Origin: Kitagawia praeruptora
Taxonomy: Eukaryota; Streptophyta; Magnoliopsida; Apiales; Apiaceae
Length of the DNA stretch: 64,000 nt
Assembly: GCA_037693485.1 (NCBI GenBank)
Contig: CM075350.1
Span: forward strand, 118,917,001-118,981,000
Direction: 5' to 3'
The position numbers were made by a program, and so were the translations under genes. Shown here in pieces: positions 12,231-24,374 of the stretch. The notes beneath the pieces are model-generated. The model was given only the letters and a program-made list of their open reading frames with translations. It searched no databases and had not been told where the DNA came from. How positions within the stretch are numbered: the first letter of the stretch is position 1; each line of letters begins with the position of its first letter.

Positions 12231-12879
12231 TTGACAATTAAAATCCTTGTGGTTAAATAATTTAGCACTCCTGTTGCTTGCACAATGAATTTCTTACATA
12301 CCAGTCTTGATAGCTTGAACCACTGAAGTTAATGATGAACAACCACTGTTAAATGTTGACACTCGATGTACTGTCTGGTTCATGAGTGACTAACCGCAAT
12401 GACTGTTCCTCATATATTGACTTTAAAATCTAGTTCTTTTTCTTTTCTCACCTCTCTTCAATTCTTCTGTACTGTCTCTGTCACCTTTGAAATCTCTGTC
12501 ACTTTAAACAAATCCACTTCTTAACGAATACTCCACTGAGGCTTGATCAGATGACTGAGCTTTTTTCAATGTAGTAATTCCTGAAGTCTATAGATTGACC
12601 TTGATCTTTTTCTTTTGACAGATAATACATTGTGAGATTCCTTGTGAAAGTCTATATACTATTTACTACTACAATCTTGTTTAATTTGAGTTGTATCCTC
12701 GACATACAAATAGGCTACATCATATGCCTTTCAGTATTGTATTTTCTACTTTTGTTACACTTTCCTTTAATTATTATTTTCATGAAAGTCTAGGGGGGTA
12801 GTGCATGTACTCTTGCTTAGCCATGATTTATATTTATGAATAAAACATGCTTGTTTTTCTTGAATTTTTGTTTAAATTC

Positions 12880-13400
12880 TGTGATAGATGACCTCTTCTA
12901 AAGAGGATCTTCGTGGGATGTATGAAAAGATGATCTCCTTTGAGGAGAGTTTAAAAAATGAACTTCGGAAAATCCACCTCCTGTGAGGAGGGTATTTCTG
13001 TAATGGAGAACGACCTCCTTTGAGGAGGGTATCTCGAATTATCAAAGTCCTTGCAAAAACCGTACTTCCGGGGGGATGTCCGTACTTCCGGCGCCTCATC
13101 AAGGCACGAGCTTCGGAAAATCCACCTCCTGTGAGGAGGGATATTTCTGGAATGGGGAACGACCTCCTTTGAGGAGGGTATCCCAAATTATTAAATCCTT
13201 GCAAAAACCGTACTTCCGGGGGGGATGTCCGTACTTCCGGCGCCTCATCAGGGTTCGAGTTTCGGAAAATCCACCTCCTGTGAGGAGGGTATTTCTGAAC
13301 TTAATAAAAATCTCCTCTGAGGAGAGTATCATAAAATTATTAAGTTCTGAGGAAAATGACTCTCTTAGAGGGAGATACCCTCGAGAAGACATGGTAGTTG
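12880..13400. repeat. Array of short palindromes with CTCCT/AGGAG arms
   Basis: Repeated imperfect hairpins such as CCTCCTTTGAGGAGG, CCTCCTGTGAGGAGG and CCTCTTCTAAAGAGG, spaced about 50 bp apart, plus two copies of a block containing CCGTACTTCCGG and GGCGCCTCATCA. The reverse complement of the same block lies in the non-autonomous LTR element at 29525-30010. Open frames on both strands here are a by-product of the repeats. Confidence 0.8.
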
Positions 13401-13440
13401 TTACCTTTGAAGTAAGATATTTATTAAAGTTCATGAATTA

Positions 13441-13512
13441 AGAAAGGCGAGGTTCCCAGAAAGGGGCGAGATTCCCAGAAAGGGGCAAGATTCCCATAAA
13501 GGGGCGAGATAT
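13441..13512 (+). repeat. Short tandem repeat carrying the GGGCGAG word
   Basis: Four near-identical units of about 19-20 bp, AGAAAGGGGCGAGATTCCC and variants, each with one copy of element A's dispersed word. Confidence 0.7.
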
Positions 13513-13742
13513 AGTAAACTTGTTGAGTACTAGTGGAATGCAAGATAAAATAGGCAGGAAGACATAATTATGCAGAATAAATTAAACCAAGTCAATACAA
13601 GGGCGACGTCTTTAAATGGAGGACGCGCACTCCAATTAGTTGGGAATAAGTCAGATGGATTGAAGAAAAATTACAAAGGGCGAGGCCATTATAGGAGGGC
13701 CAACACTCCTATTGTGTTTGCAATAATAGAAAGTTCATGTAG

Positions 13743-16205
13743 TCAATTAACGGTAGTTTGAGTGGGCGAGACCGCTGTGGTATTCTTGTCATGAGAAGTC
13801 TCCTTCTTTCTTACCTCCTCGTCCTCCGCAGCTTTAAGCTCCGACTCTATCTTCTTGCGAAGATCATCCTTGGCAGCTTCTATTAGTTCAGCATTGTCCG
13901 CTTGGAATTTTAACATGTAGCCAGGAGTGGAGGGGGCGAAGTGTGTAGACCAATCATAATTTGGATCAGCTGCAAGGAAATTTCGGAGATAATCAAGGAA
14001 TCCCGCATTATAAGCCTCGCTCTGACCTTTTCTCATTCCAGTAGAGAGCTTGTCGTTCTCGCCCTTAAGCTTTTGGTTCTCGTCCTCCAATGACTTGATG
14101 GTATTTTCAGAATCTAATTTTAATTTGTCAAAGGAGGATTGGAGCCTGTCAACTTCATCCTTTCTCGCCTACACCTCGGCATCCAATTTTTTCTGTGCCT
14201 CGCCCAGTTTGGAGTGAAAGGTTGTGGACTCGGCCTTAAATTTTTTCAGCGTTTTCTCTTGATCTTTGATAGTAGCATTCTTTTGGGCGAGAACATTAGC
14301 CCATGAAAGAAGGCATCGCCCAAGCCCATTTCGAAGTGGAACTCTTCATCAATCTCTTTTCGCCCCTTTAGGATTTTGACATCTTGTTCAGAAAAGTTCT
14401 CGGCTGCAATCGAACCAAAGGTAGTGGCAACAGAGTCTGAGGACGATTCTTCAGCGGGGGTTGACTTGTGTCTTTTACCTTGAGCATTTTTAGAAGCATC
14501 AATTAAATCTCGCTTCTTGTTTTTATCTTGTTTCTCGCCCATGCTCAAAGGGGGAATGGTGGGGCGAGATTGGTTCATCACTGTTGATGGCGTGGGGCGA
14601 GAAGTGTTGGCAATGACGGAGGGAGTTGGCTCTGCGAAGGGATTGTTTCTAAAAGGGAGTCTCGCCATTTCACCTGAATACAGAAGGAAGAATAGGTTAA
14701 TAAACAATCTCAAGTTTTCAGGAAAAGAAATAGCAACTATTAAAAGGGCGAGATATATGTTGGGGGCGAGGTACCTTTACCAGTAAGCCCTTCAATTTGT
14801 TTCTTACGGATATTTCTTTTAGTTCCTTTCTTAAATTTAACGTAGGGAACCTTGCCGTAACCCTCATTGTAAAAACCATGAGTGCGAAGGTTTTCGGGGG
14901 TCACTAAAACGTCGAGATCTTTCTTCGATCTGGGAAGATTAGAGATGATCAAGGCTCTAGCCGCGGCATCGCCCATTAGTTTAGTTTGGGATGGTTTGTC
15001 TAAAAATGAAACAAAGGGAATATAAAAACAAGTTCTGAGTACGATATTCAAAAAACGGTGACGAGATACTTACAAGGATTCAGATTGAATTGAGTCATAG
15101 CCCTAGGAATGTCATAAAAATAAAGAAATTCGTTTTTCCATATCTTCATATTGCTGGGATTTCCAGTAATAAAACCTTTCTTATTATGAGATGACCAATA
15201 GGCGAGATAATAGAAGCCGACATCCTTCCCACATCGCCTCAGAGATAGAAAATAACTCAATTCGGCCATCGTAGGAGCGTCATAATTTTCGTTTCTGTAC
15301 ATCATGAATAGGCCAATTGCTGCCCTATAGCTATTAGGCGAGAGTTGTACTGGGGCGATATTAAAATATGTGATGATTTGTTGAAGGAAGGGATGCATAG
15401 GCGATCCAAAGCCAAGTTCTATTAATTTTTTGGTGAGGACCATCCTTGGTGTTGGTAATCCAGCAATATTGAAGATATGCATTCTCTTGAAGGAGCGAGG
15501 TCGTAGCCACTTCCCTTCCAAGTTGTAATACTCAATTAGGAACATGATTTCTTCAGAAGAAATCGTTGAGGCGAGTCCTGCGCAGGAGATAACACCTTGA
15601 TCGAATCTGTGTTTCATCCTAAGGGATTTACTCATATCATCTTCAAAGTCTAAGTCTTGATCACAGAGACGGACGGGTTGTTTGTATGGATTATTTGGGG
15701 GAGACGGTAATTCCATTGCATAACGCACGGGTGAAGCAGATATAACCTCGTTCTCTTGTTCAACCTCGTCCTCATATTCAACCTCGTTTTTATATTCAAC
15801 CTCGTTCTCATATTCAACCTCGTCCTCAAATTCCAGATTATCCTGAGCATCGTTGTCGCTCTCGTCTTCAAGCCCAACCTCGTCTTCTTCATCAGTGCTA
15901 GACAAGGCCGAATTTTCCCTTAACGTTGCCTTATATTTGGCGAGATCTTTTCCCGGACCCCGGCTTAATCTAGACGGTCCAGGTAGATTTGGGTCCAAAT
16001 CAGCAAAAAGGTCATGAAGGTCATCTTCACCTTCCTCGTTTTCGCCCAGATCCTGGGCGAGGTAGGTGCTAGCTAGGTCTTCAGCAGTGTCGCCTATTTG
16101 AAGGTCCTTAGAAAGGGTAGGAATATTTATGTTTGAATTGATCGATTGAGAAGCCGCTGAGGACGACATCGACCTATTTTCAGATGACGAGACCTCTCTT
16201 GACAT
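13743..16205 (-). pseudogene. Antisense three-exon gene of element A (PF04195-like, decayed)
   Basis: Accessory gene on the strand opposite to the retrotransposon. Exon 1 (16205-15074) starts just after a CTTTCAG and ends at a GTAAGT donor in phase 1. It has an acidic N-terminus with an N/E-V-E-Y repeat and a C-terminal domain resembling Pfam 'putative gypsy type transposon' PF04195 (PRMVLTKKLIELGFG; QLSPNSYRAAIGL). Exon 2 is 14999-14775 and exon 3 starts at 14673 after TATTCAG. All junctions keep the frame. Exon 3 then suffers a frameshift near 14300 and a TAG at 14171-14169 before a coiled coil and a conserved FLAADPNYDW block near the end, so it is a pseudogene. Element B has an intact homologue with the same exon phases. 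Function unknown. Confidence 0.7.
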
Positions 16206-16596
16206 CTGAAAGAGAGAGAGGGTGAGGACTATGTTAAAAAAGTTTGTTAAACAAGTAACGAATGGGGGTGGGTTGAAGGAAAACAAAAAAGGAGCAGCGT
16301 CCTCGCCCTCTTAGTAAAAAATGGTCCTAAAGTAAAAGGCTAGCGAGAAGAAACAATATTGCCTATCCTAGGTGGGTTGTTTTTGTTCTAACAAGTATTA
16401 AATTGAAGGAATAAATAGTAAATCAACAAAGAAGAGAAGAATACCTGTTGAGAAGAGAAGTCGCCTTCGAGGAAAGGAAGTCGCCCAGAGAAATGAAAAG
16501 CTCGCCCAAATGTGTAGGGTATCTCGCCCGAGTGTTCTGAGGAAAAATTGACAGCGCTTTGAGGAATTTTTTGAAGGAATGAAGAAATTCTAAGGG

Positions 16597-16604
16597 TTTA
16601 TATA
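16597..16604 (-). promoter_or_regulatory. Possible TATA box of the antisense gene in element A
   Basis: TATATAAA on the minus strand, about 390 bp upstream of the antisense ATG. A plausible 5' UTR intron follows (donor GTATTC near 16444, acceptor CTTTCAG just before 16205). Weak motif on its own; element B has one in a similar place. Confidence 0.4.
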
Positions 16605-16796
16605 GCCTCTGAGGAGAGAGAAGAAATTCTGAGGGTTATTTGGCGGGAAAGGTTATTATTTGGGAAAGAGCAATTTGGCGGGTAAGTTTTTGGACTTGTC
16701 AACTGATTTTTCCCTCAACTCGCCCTCTTCAGAGAAAACTTTTAAGGAATTTAATTTCTTTTATGAATAAATCATTGCAAGAAATTGGGGGATAGT

Positions 16797-17503
16797 TGTT
16801 ATGCCCAGAAATAAACTCGCTAGTCTTTTGGGCCTCGCCTTCATATCTCGCCCATTGGCTTACAATGGGGATCTCGCCCCTTAAAACAGCTAGGCCAAGT
16901 GCTCCGATAACTCGCCACATGGTGATGGAATTATAAGAATTGAAAGTGATGGACTAGACTGGGTCCTTGAACCAATCCACTTACTAATAAGGTCTCGCCC
17001 ATAGGGGAGGATCTCGCCCTATTTTAGAGATGTCGCCCACTTTGACAGTTCTCTGGACTTCCCTATAAACTATTTAATCTCTGTGGCCTAAGATGGGCGT
17101 TGACTCCGATATTCTCGGGTCAATAGCTTAATCACTACGCTCCGAGAAAGTAGTTGGGCTTTTGGGTTCATTCTGATACTGTCAAAGGCGGTGGACTTGA
17201 TCCAGTGGGCTCCTTAAATATGGAAACCTAGCCCATTACGATTACTTGTTCTCCAAGAACTACGTTTGACTTGATTCCTATAAATAGGATACGTAGGCAC
17301 ATTGTATGGTACGATGCAAACCCTTGCGAAAAAGAGAGAATTCAATATTCAATCTAAATTGTAATAATCACATCATACAATCTCAGCCATCCCTAAATCA
17401 CAAACCCTAACCCTAAACGTCCTACGCCGTTCGCCGTCGTTAACCACCGCTATAATTCCACCAACCCTCCCCGAATTTGTTTTCCCAAATTCCTCCGTTA
17501 ACA
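16797..17503 (+). repeat. 3' LTR of element A
   Basis: 707 bp, TGTTATGCCC...CCGTTAACA, preceded by a polypurine tract. The core promoter at 17276-17289 is the palindrome TCCTATAAATAGGA, followed by ACGTAGG as in the LTRs of element B. Several CTCGCCC words occur in its first 250 bp. The telomere-like AACCCTAACCCTAAA at 17403 is only two units. Confidence 0.8.
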
Positions 17504-17560
17504 CTTGTAATTCTTGTTTATGCATTAATTTGGTTTGGATAAGTCTTGTTCGGTGGGAAA

Positions 17561-18246
17561 TCTATACTACTATATACTCTCTCCGTCCCGATGGTTTCTT
17601 TACGTTGTGTTTGAGCACGGAGACCAAGGATAGTGGGTGTAATATTGTTAAAATAAATGAAGTAGTGAGTGTAATAGTGATTTTATTGTTAAAATAAGAG
17701 TAGTAGTGGTTGTAATAGTGTAAAGTGTTGAAAAAGTAGAGTAGTAGTGGGTGTAATAGTGTAAAGTGTAATGTATTTTAGTGTTAAAAATTACTATTTT
17801 GGGTAATGTGAAGAATTCATGGGACGTCCCAAATTAGTAACTGTAAAGAATCCATTGGGACGGAGGGAGTAATAAGCAAACAGAGGTATAATTTGGTTGT
17901 TTGGTTCAACTTGGTTCAACCATCTAAAAAATTAGTAACCGTTAGATATTTAGTAAATAGATGATAGCCGTTAGATCTAATAATAAGGAATATTCTATAT
18001 TTAAATCCCTCTTCTAAAGATCCAAGGTTCGAATCCCGTCAACAACAAACTTACATTAAAATTTTATATTATTAGTATCAACACATATCATTTATTAAAT
18101 AATTACTATTATTACAAATAATTTTATTAATTAATATTACAAAGTTAAATTACATCCATAATAAATTATTATACTCTATTTTATTTAATCATATAATTTT
18201 AAAAGTATTTAAAGGTAACCCATGCTTTGCACGGGCTATAAGCTAG
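17561..18246 (+). mobile_element. Non-autonomous Helitron-like element
   Basis: Starts TCTATACTACTATATA after a host A and ends with a hairpin (CCATGCTTTGCACGG) followed by CTATAAGCTAG before a host T, as Helitrons do. It has no coding sequence and carries a Stowaway MITE. Confidence 0.65.
17577..17869. mobile_element. Stowaway-type MITE
   Basis: Ends CTCTCTCCGTCCC and GGGACGGAGGGAG flanked by TA on both sides, 293 bp. The inverted end and TA duplication are typical of Tc1/mariner-derived Stowaway elements. Confidence 0.85.
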
Positions 18247-18649
18247 TATTTATAATTTATGTACTTGGTTTATATTAAGTTATCGCGCATTTGTATCAAG
18301 ATTTTTTTAAATAATTAATAAATCCCAGCTTTCGCCCAATTCACTAAATTCTTATTATCCTCCGCTGCCAGATGACTCAAGTCAAATTTGTGAGTTTACG
18401 TACATGTTTTACGACCTTGGATATTTTATCACGTGCATGGGCGTCTTCATTTGATTTTCCTAGAATTTAATCCGACACCTAATTTAATTAATTAGATTGT
18501 AAAATGTGGGAGAAACAATACAAATTCTCCACTAATATCTCAAGATAAGATTCCCACATAGTGAGCCTCGTGCTCTTATTAATAAGCTCTTAGAGCATCT
18601 CCAATGGCATCTCCAATGGTGTTGACTAAAATGGTTGGCTAAAATTATA

Positions 18650-18910
18650 CTCCCTCCGTCCCTTTTGATTGTTAACATTTCACTTTTTCAAAACTTTCTG
18701 GCACGCATTTTAAGGTGCATTTTAAAGATAGTTAAATAACTTTTTTTTAAAATTTTCTTTTTCTGTATAAAAATTTAAACATTAAATTTTTATACAGAAA
18801 AAGAAAATTTTAAAAAAAAGTTATTTAACTATCTTTAAAATGCACCTTAAAATGCGTGCCAGAAAGTTTTGAAAAAGTGAAATGTTAACAATCAAAAGGG
18901 ACGGAGGGAG
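18650..18910. mobile_element. Stowaway MITE, almost perfect hairpin
   Basis: CTCCCTCCGTCCC ends with TA duplication, 261 bp. The two arms, about 125 bp each, are nearly identical in inverted order around a loop of about seven bases. Confidence 0.9.
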
Positions 18911-18919
18911 TATAAAATA

Positions 18920-19192
18920 CTCCCTCTGTTTTTTTCTTTTCTTTACGTTTGCTTTTTGCACGGAAACCAAGATAGTGGATGTAATATTGTTAAAATAAAT
19001 GAAGTAGTGGGTGTAATAGTAATTTTATTGTTAAAATAAGTGAAGTAGTGGGTGTAATAGTGAAAAGGTGGAGTGAAGTAGTGGATGTAATAATGTATTT
19101 TATTGTTAAAAGTTACTATTTTTAGTAATGTAAAGAAATGGAATGGACAGCCCAAAATAGAAAGTGTAAAGAAATGAAATGGACGGAGGGAG
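18920..19192. mobile_element. Stowaway-type MITE
   Basis: CTCCCTCTGTTTT on the left, GGACGGAGGGAG on the right, TA on both sides, 273 bp. Internally related to the copy at 17577-17869 (shared phrases about a plant 'gtagtgggtgtaatag' repeat). Confidence 0.85.
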
Positions 19193-19531
19193 TAACGATT
19201 ATGTAAAATTTGTTGAATCTGTAAGTAATTATACTTCAATGGAGTTGGCTATAATGATTGGCTATATTTTAAAAAATAGTATGTTATAAATATTTCAGTT
19301 GTTAAATATAGAATATATTTTTTCAAATATGGTAATAGATGATGTGGAATTTTCTTACAGGTCTCTAGCGATTCGACAAATATAGCCAATATGCAGGGAT
19401 TATCTATAATTTTAGATAACAGGAATGTACCATTGGAGATGTAATTATTTTACATATTCTTTAAAATATTTAATTATGGTATGTAATACATATTTTTAGC
19501 TAAGGGTTTTTAACGATTGGAGATGCTCTTA

Positions 19532-21340
19532 ATAATAAGTTAGTTAAAGAAACCCCTTACAAATATAATTGTGTTTGATAATTATTTTGGTAAGAAATCA
19601 TGACATAAAATTGAAAAGGAATGAATTAATAAATACTTCATTTTCATTTTTTTAAATTTTTTTATGAGTACTATATCTTGAATACTTAAATCAAGAATTC
19701 GATTCTCACTTATTCGGAAATAATTTGTTAAAATAGATATTTATTGTAGGCATATACACCTACTTATCCGAAAAATAATCAAGAAAAGATGTAACACAAT
19801 CTTCTTAAATTTCATATGCTAAAATTACATGATATAATAAAAGAAAATTAAAATCCAAGGATGAGTATTCAATTCAAATTTTAACTGATTATTAATAATT
19901 CATGGATTTTGGTATATTGTTGTTGATTTAATATTCTACGTAAAATTCATACAGAATTCGTAGAGCTACGTAAAATTCATACAAAATTCGTAATTTTTGG
20001 TGAGATTTCAAAAAAATAAAAATACATTGTTAAATCTAACAAAATTCACGAACTTTTAAAATCCTTAAAAGACAATAAGTTTTTGAATATCACCAAATTT
20101 TAATAGATTGTTTATATTCATACTGAATACTTCTAGATTTTAAAAGATTATCTAAAATTTGAATAGAATATCCCCAAACTTTTTAAAATCTAAACTGAAT
20201 ACTATCAAATTTTAAAGGATTGTTTAAATTCTTTATTAAATACATATATCCAGATTTTAATGGATTCTTTAAAATTATGTTTGAATACCCTCAAACTTTT
20301 GAAATGCAAAAAAAATTTCTACATAAGAATCTAGATTGAATACATTCCCCAAATGTGTACTTAAATAGAAACTATATTTGAAAAAAAATATATTTAAGAG
20401 AATATTATATGCAATAAATTTTGATTTTGTAAAAATTTATTGATTGCTTAAACATAATTAATTAACTTATCTTTGATCCAATATAAACATTGTTAATTTG
20501 TTATCTTAGATGATGCTTGGAAATGCATAGATGTGAAGTGCATGTATCCCCTGACTTAGACGTGAGGCATGACCTAAACCAAATAATAACCCTAACAGCC
20601 GCCGACCATAGTCTAGTACAGATTAGAGTCGAGTAGACGAGTACAGCCTCCGCCAGATAAAATATACTAAAATAAATGTAATAATAAGATAATATAAAAA
20701 AGCCTCATTCAGCTAATTTGATACTAGTAATAAATAAATGTAAAAATAGAATATCTGCTTGCATATCCACTTGGAGCATAATCCATGGCTTTGACTCGCC
20801 TTACACGTAGCTTACCTTATACTACGTGTCGATCTCACCCTACATTTTAAGCAACAACCATATTAATCCTAATTTTAATAAGAATAATGTTTATTTTCAA
20901 AAAAAAAAATTAATGTTGGGGAACAAAAAAATTGTCGATAAAAAAATGTGTAAAATGAGGTGATAATTTTGAATTGTCAAAATAAAATATTTTAATTATT
21001 TTTTATTTACACAAAAATAATATAAATTAATACTGAGTAAATTATAAAGGATAGAAGGAAATCGAATATGTGAAACATCTTAGAATCTCATCCATAAATT
21101 GTTTTAATTAGAGAGTTCATATAAATACATCTCATTAATTATTTTATCAATTAATTATAAGAATACACATTATTTTTAGAATTTTTTTGAACCATTTATT
21201 TAATTTTCAAGCACTTTTTAATTTTAAATAATAATAATAAATTAAATAGGTAAGTCATACTCATACATGTGACTTGTGACAAATTAACAGACGCGGCGCC
21301 TATGCTATGTATCTCTCTCCATTAGAACCGGAACACTCTT
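19532..21340. other. Intergenic AT-rich stretch
   Basis: No gene. Between about 19950 and 20330 a loose, degenerate repeat recurs roughly every 45 bp (variants of AAATTTTAAAGGATTGTTTA), probably an old MITE. Nothing else recognised before the GATase promoter. Confidence 0.5.
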
Positions 21341-21350
21341 CAACTCCAAC

Positions 21351-21358
21351 TATATATA
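21351..21358 (+). promoter_or_regulatory. Probable TATA box of the GATase-like gene
   Basis: TATATATA 120 bp upstream of the ATG, followed by a pyrimidine/CA-rich leader. Position fits a normal plant promoter. Confidence 0.6.
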
Positions 21359-21470
21359 CACACACATACCCCAACTACATTTTACACACACATACTACTT
21401 TACATTATTACATTTATCGGCCACTTTGTTCCTTAATCAAGAAAATTAATACAAATCTTGATTATTAGCT

Positions 21471-23373
21471 ATGCCGACAGACCTCTCTGTAATTCTCCCT
21501 CGTGTTTTAATTGTCTCTAGACGAAGCCTTCGCAAGAACAAGTTTGTCGACTTCGTTGGTACGCATTTTCTTGAATTTTTTTTATGTTGTGTGCATCTTT
21601 ATATTTTGTATTATGATTGTATGAGTTATTTTATTGAATTGTAAATCCAATATGTACATGATAGCATTTGAATATGTATTAGCCCCGGCTGTTTCGAAAT
21701 TCTGATTTTATCGTGGGCCATTTACGATGTTTTTAATATGATACATACAAAATTATGCAAGAATATTGATAGGATCAGTTATTATTAACTTGGTAATGTT
21801 GTGTTTTTGAAAATATTGTTAGGTGAATATCATCTTGATCTTATAGTTGGTTATGGAGCTGTACCTGTTATTGTGCCCCGGGTAACTGGGGTCCACATGT
21901 TATTGGACAGCTTTGAGCCAATTCACGGGGTTCTTCTTTGTGAAGGGGAAGACATTGATCCTTCTCATTACCAAGCTGAAACTTGTGGTTTGTCTTTGGA
22001 GGAATTGGAAGAGATTAGAAAGGTGCATGCTAGTGATACAGCTATTGATAAAGAAAAAGATACCATTGAGTTGAGCCTGGCCAAGCTTTGTCTCGAAAGG
22101 AACATCCCTTATTTGGGAATTTGCAGGGGTTCACAAGTTTTGAATGTTGCTTGTGGGGGTACTCTTTATCAAGATATTGGTAAGGAATTGACAAGAAATT
22201 GTTCTGAAGATCGAAAGGTGGTGCATATGGATTATGATAATTATGATGGGCATAGGCATGTGGTTAAGGTGGTGAAGAACACGCCGTTGAGCGATTGGTT
22301 TAAGGATTCTTTGGAGGATGAGGAAATGGAGATTCGGGTTAATAGTTATCACCATCAAGGAGTTCAGAAGTTGGCTCAGCGTTTCATGCCTATGGCATTT
22401 GCACCTGATGGGTTGGTTGAAGGGTTTTATGATCCTGATGCGTATAATCCAGATGAGGGTAAGTTTATCATGGGGCTGCAGTTTCACCCCGAGCGAATGA
22501 GGAAGCCTGATTCAGATGAATTTGATTATCCAGGATGCCCTGCAGCTTACAAGGTACCATTTTTAACAGATTCTTAGTCTGTCTTTGTTATTTTAACTAG
22601 GCACCGTTTTTCTTCATCTTGAGATGGCTAATTGAAACAAGTTGTATTATAATTTATGCAAGTCTCGCCATTCCAAAACCCCCATGTGACAAGTGGAACA
22701 GAGAAAGTGACTTCCCTTGTGGCATAAGCTAATTAACTTAATAAGAAGTGAAAATATATTTGCCTGTTCTGATTATGGGCAATATAATTGAACTTTGCAG
22801 GAGTTTGTTAAAGCAGTGATAGCTTATCAGAAGAGACTTAATAGCACAACAAGCGTGCCAGGATCCCTTAAACTTGATCAAGAAATGGAAATGAAGAGGA
22901 AAGTTATAGTTAGAAGTTTTTCCCTGGCACGAGATATATATGCAGCTGGAAATGAGAGGAATCCATTTAAAGACTCTGAACTTGAACCGGGAGCTGATTT
23001 TCTGGAGGTATAAACTTAGTATATTAGAGATGCGTAGATAACTGAGTGTATTGTAAAATTTATAATTTTATCTCAAAATTTTAAGGAAATTAGGACTTAT
23101 TGGTTTGTTTTTCAATTGCAGTCAAACACAGCTTTGAGTTTGCAACAAGAGACTAGGTTAAAGCAGATGGGTGCAACCGTGAGAAATGCATCTTCCTACT
23201 CCCAGAGACTGAAAATAAATGCCGAGAGGGAAAGGTTAGCAAAAAATGTGATAGAGAAAATGTCAATTGAACAGTTATCGGATCTCATGTCATTTTATCA
23301 CATGATGGGGCAGTTATGTTCCGATGTTCTGGATAGAAAACTTCATGGCGTGGTCAATGACCTTGGTTCTTGA
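21471..23373 (+). CDS. Class I glutamine amidotransferase-like (peptidase C26) protein
   Basis: Predicted gamma-glutamyl hydrolase/GATase-fold enzyme of the PuuD-like C26 family; cytosolic because no targeting signal is seen. Four exons with GT-AG borders: 21471-21558, 21823-22553, 22801-23007, 23122-23373, giving 425 residues in frame. Catalytic triad visible: nucleophile Cys130 in GICRGSQ (nucleophile elbow), His251 and Glu253 in LQFHPE. Residues beyond about 270 form a C-terminal extension (FVKAVIAYQKRL..., then a basic helical tail) found in the plant members. Start chosen at the first ATG after the TATA box; exon 1 encodes the beta-strand PRVLIVSRRS typical of the fold. Plants have a close family usually annotated as 'class I glutamine amidotransferase-like superfamily protein'; the true substrate is not known from sequence. 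A decayed duplicate lies at 26690-28705. Confidence 0.9.
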
Positions 23374-24374
23374 TTTAGATTTTGTTCTAGGTTAAGTGTT
23401 TTGTTTTCATTTGATGCATGTCCTTAATAATTAAGGATCGAATAATTATTGTTTATTTCAAAATTTAATATCCTTCCTTCCATTTTTGTTCTGTAGTTTT
23501 GCTTGATTGTACATGATGATTATCCTACATTACTAGTTTACTACTATATTAACTGTGTCAAGTTGTCAACACCTGTAAATTACAATTTCTCTAAAAATAT
23601 TTATAATATTCAACGAAAGATGAAATCGATTTTCCTGTACTTTCTGAAAGCCGTTCACGATCCAAAACACATGAACCTTCGTTTTGCACCTTGAGCTAAC
23701 ATAAAAGTTCACATGGTCATCACTTTTCCGTTCTGTTCTGATTTTGTATGGTGTTGGAAATATCCCGATTAAACACATTGGGAGCTAACTTTTATTGAAT
23801 TTGCTTAAAATATACAATCCTCATAATATGCTGCGAGTCCAAGTCAAGAAATTGGTTGAAGGTGGGATTAAGCTTAAATAAGCATGGCTACGGATACACA
23901 CACCAGCAACGTAATTCTTTTTGCTAAGCCAATTCTGTAGAATTAGAGCCAAGTCAGTGATGTTATGTCAACAGTGTGATTATCTCGATCTCACTAGGGC
24001 CTAAACTTGCTCTGTGTAGTGAAACTGCAGATGAAGTACATTCGAATTCACGTCATATGGACTTAATGTCCAAGGAGTGGTTGGTAGGTGTTTAATTAGG
24101 TAGTATAAGCTAAACAAAGCAGGGGAAATCATTTAACTGTCTACCTCGCCACAAGCCCACAACACCATATTCTGCTGATGGTAGGTTTATTTGTTTGAAA
24201 TATCAGGGTTTGATATTAACAGTGAACTTGAGGTAAATAAATTTGTCAACTTAAAATAATCATATATATGGAAAGTCAAGGCAAAGATTAAAATCCAGTG
24301 TTTTCTCGTATTACTTTCTTTTAATATAGTGGTAACTGCCATATTCCTCTAGTTTTCACCAGGTTTTTTTAAAA
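23374..24374. other. Intergenic, duplicated downstream
   Basis: 3' flank of the GATase gene and 5' flank of the receptor-ectodomain pseudogene. Blocks recur in the second copy: 23500-23560 at 32310-32350, 23755-23970 at 32590-32771, and 24225-24310 at 38425-38510. This shows one segmental duplication covering both genes. Confidence 0.75.

Larger units (their letters stand above)
10562..12738 (-). repeat. 5' LTR region of the copia element (outer end uncertain)
   Basis: The inner end is clear (TGTTAGGTCC on plus, next to the primer site). The outer end is not: CA ends near 12298 and 12738 are both possible, and the partner LTR was not found. The segment contains a MITE-like insertion (about 11127-11527), a GC-rich patch at 11590-11720 and two tandem copies of a 150-bp unit at 11935-12230. 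About 190 bp at 11800-11990 recurs inverted at 63165-63355. Confidence 0.55.
12745..17503 (+). mobile_element. Element A: 3' fragment of a Tat-lineage Ty3/gypsy retrotransposon
   Basis: Holds the post-pol region, an antisense gene and the 3' LTR. The left limit is set by a post-pol phrase (GTCTAGGGGGGTAGTGCATG at 12790) that recurs after pol in element B at 46703. The 5' LTR, gag and pol are missing, probably lost or displaced by the copia insertion to the left. Purine tract TTGGGGGATAGT precedes the LTR at 16797. The word CTCGCCC/GGGCGAG is scattered through the fragment about twenty times. Confidence 0.75.
18593..19528. mobile_element. PIF/Harbinger-type MITE carrying two Stowaway elements
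   Basis: Ends GAGCATCTCCAATGG and TTGGAGATGCTC, with TTA duplicated on both sides. Expanded by two nested insertions. A same-family copy with the same ends and TTA lies at 54233-54617. Confidence 0.8.

Noticed and set aside
12872..13441. Overlapping open frames on both strands
   Set aside because: They come from stop-poor palindromic repeats; no domain, no start context, and the same frames recur in the inverted copy at 29525-30010.
17403..17419. Telomere-like CCCTAAA repeats
   Set aside because: Only two imperfect units inside an LTR leader.
22131..22487. 118-residue antisense frame in the GATase gene
   Set aside because: Shadow frame of a well-supported exon.
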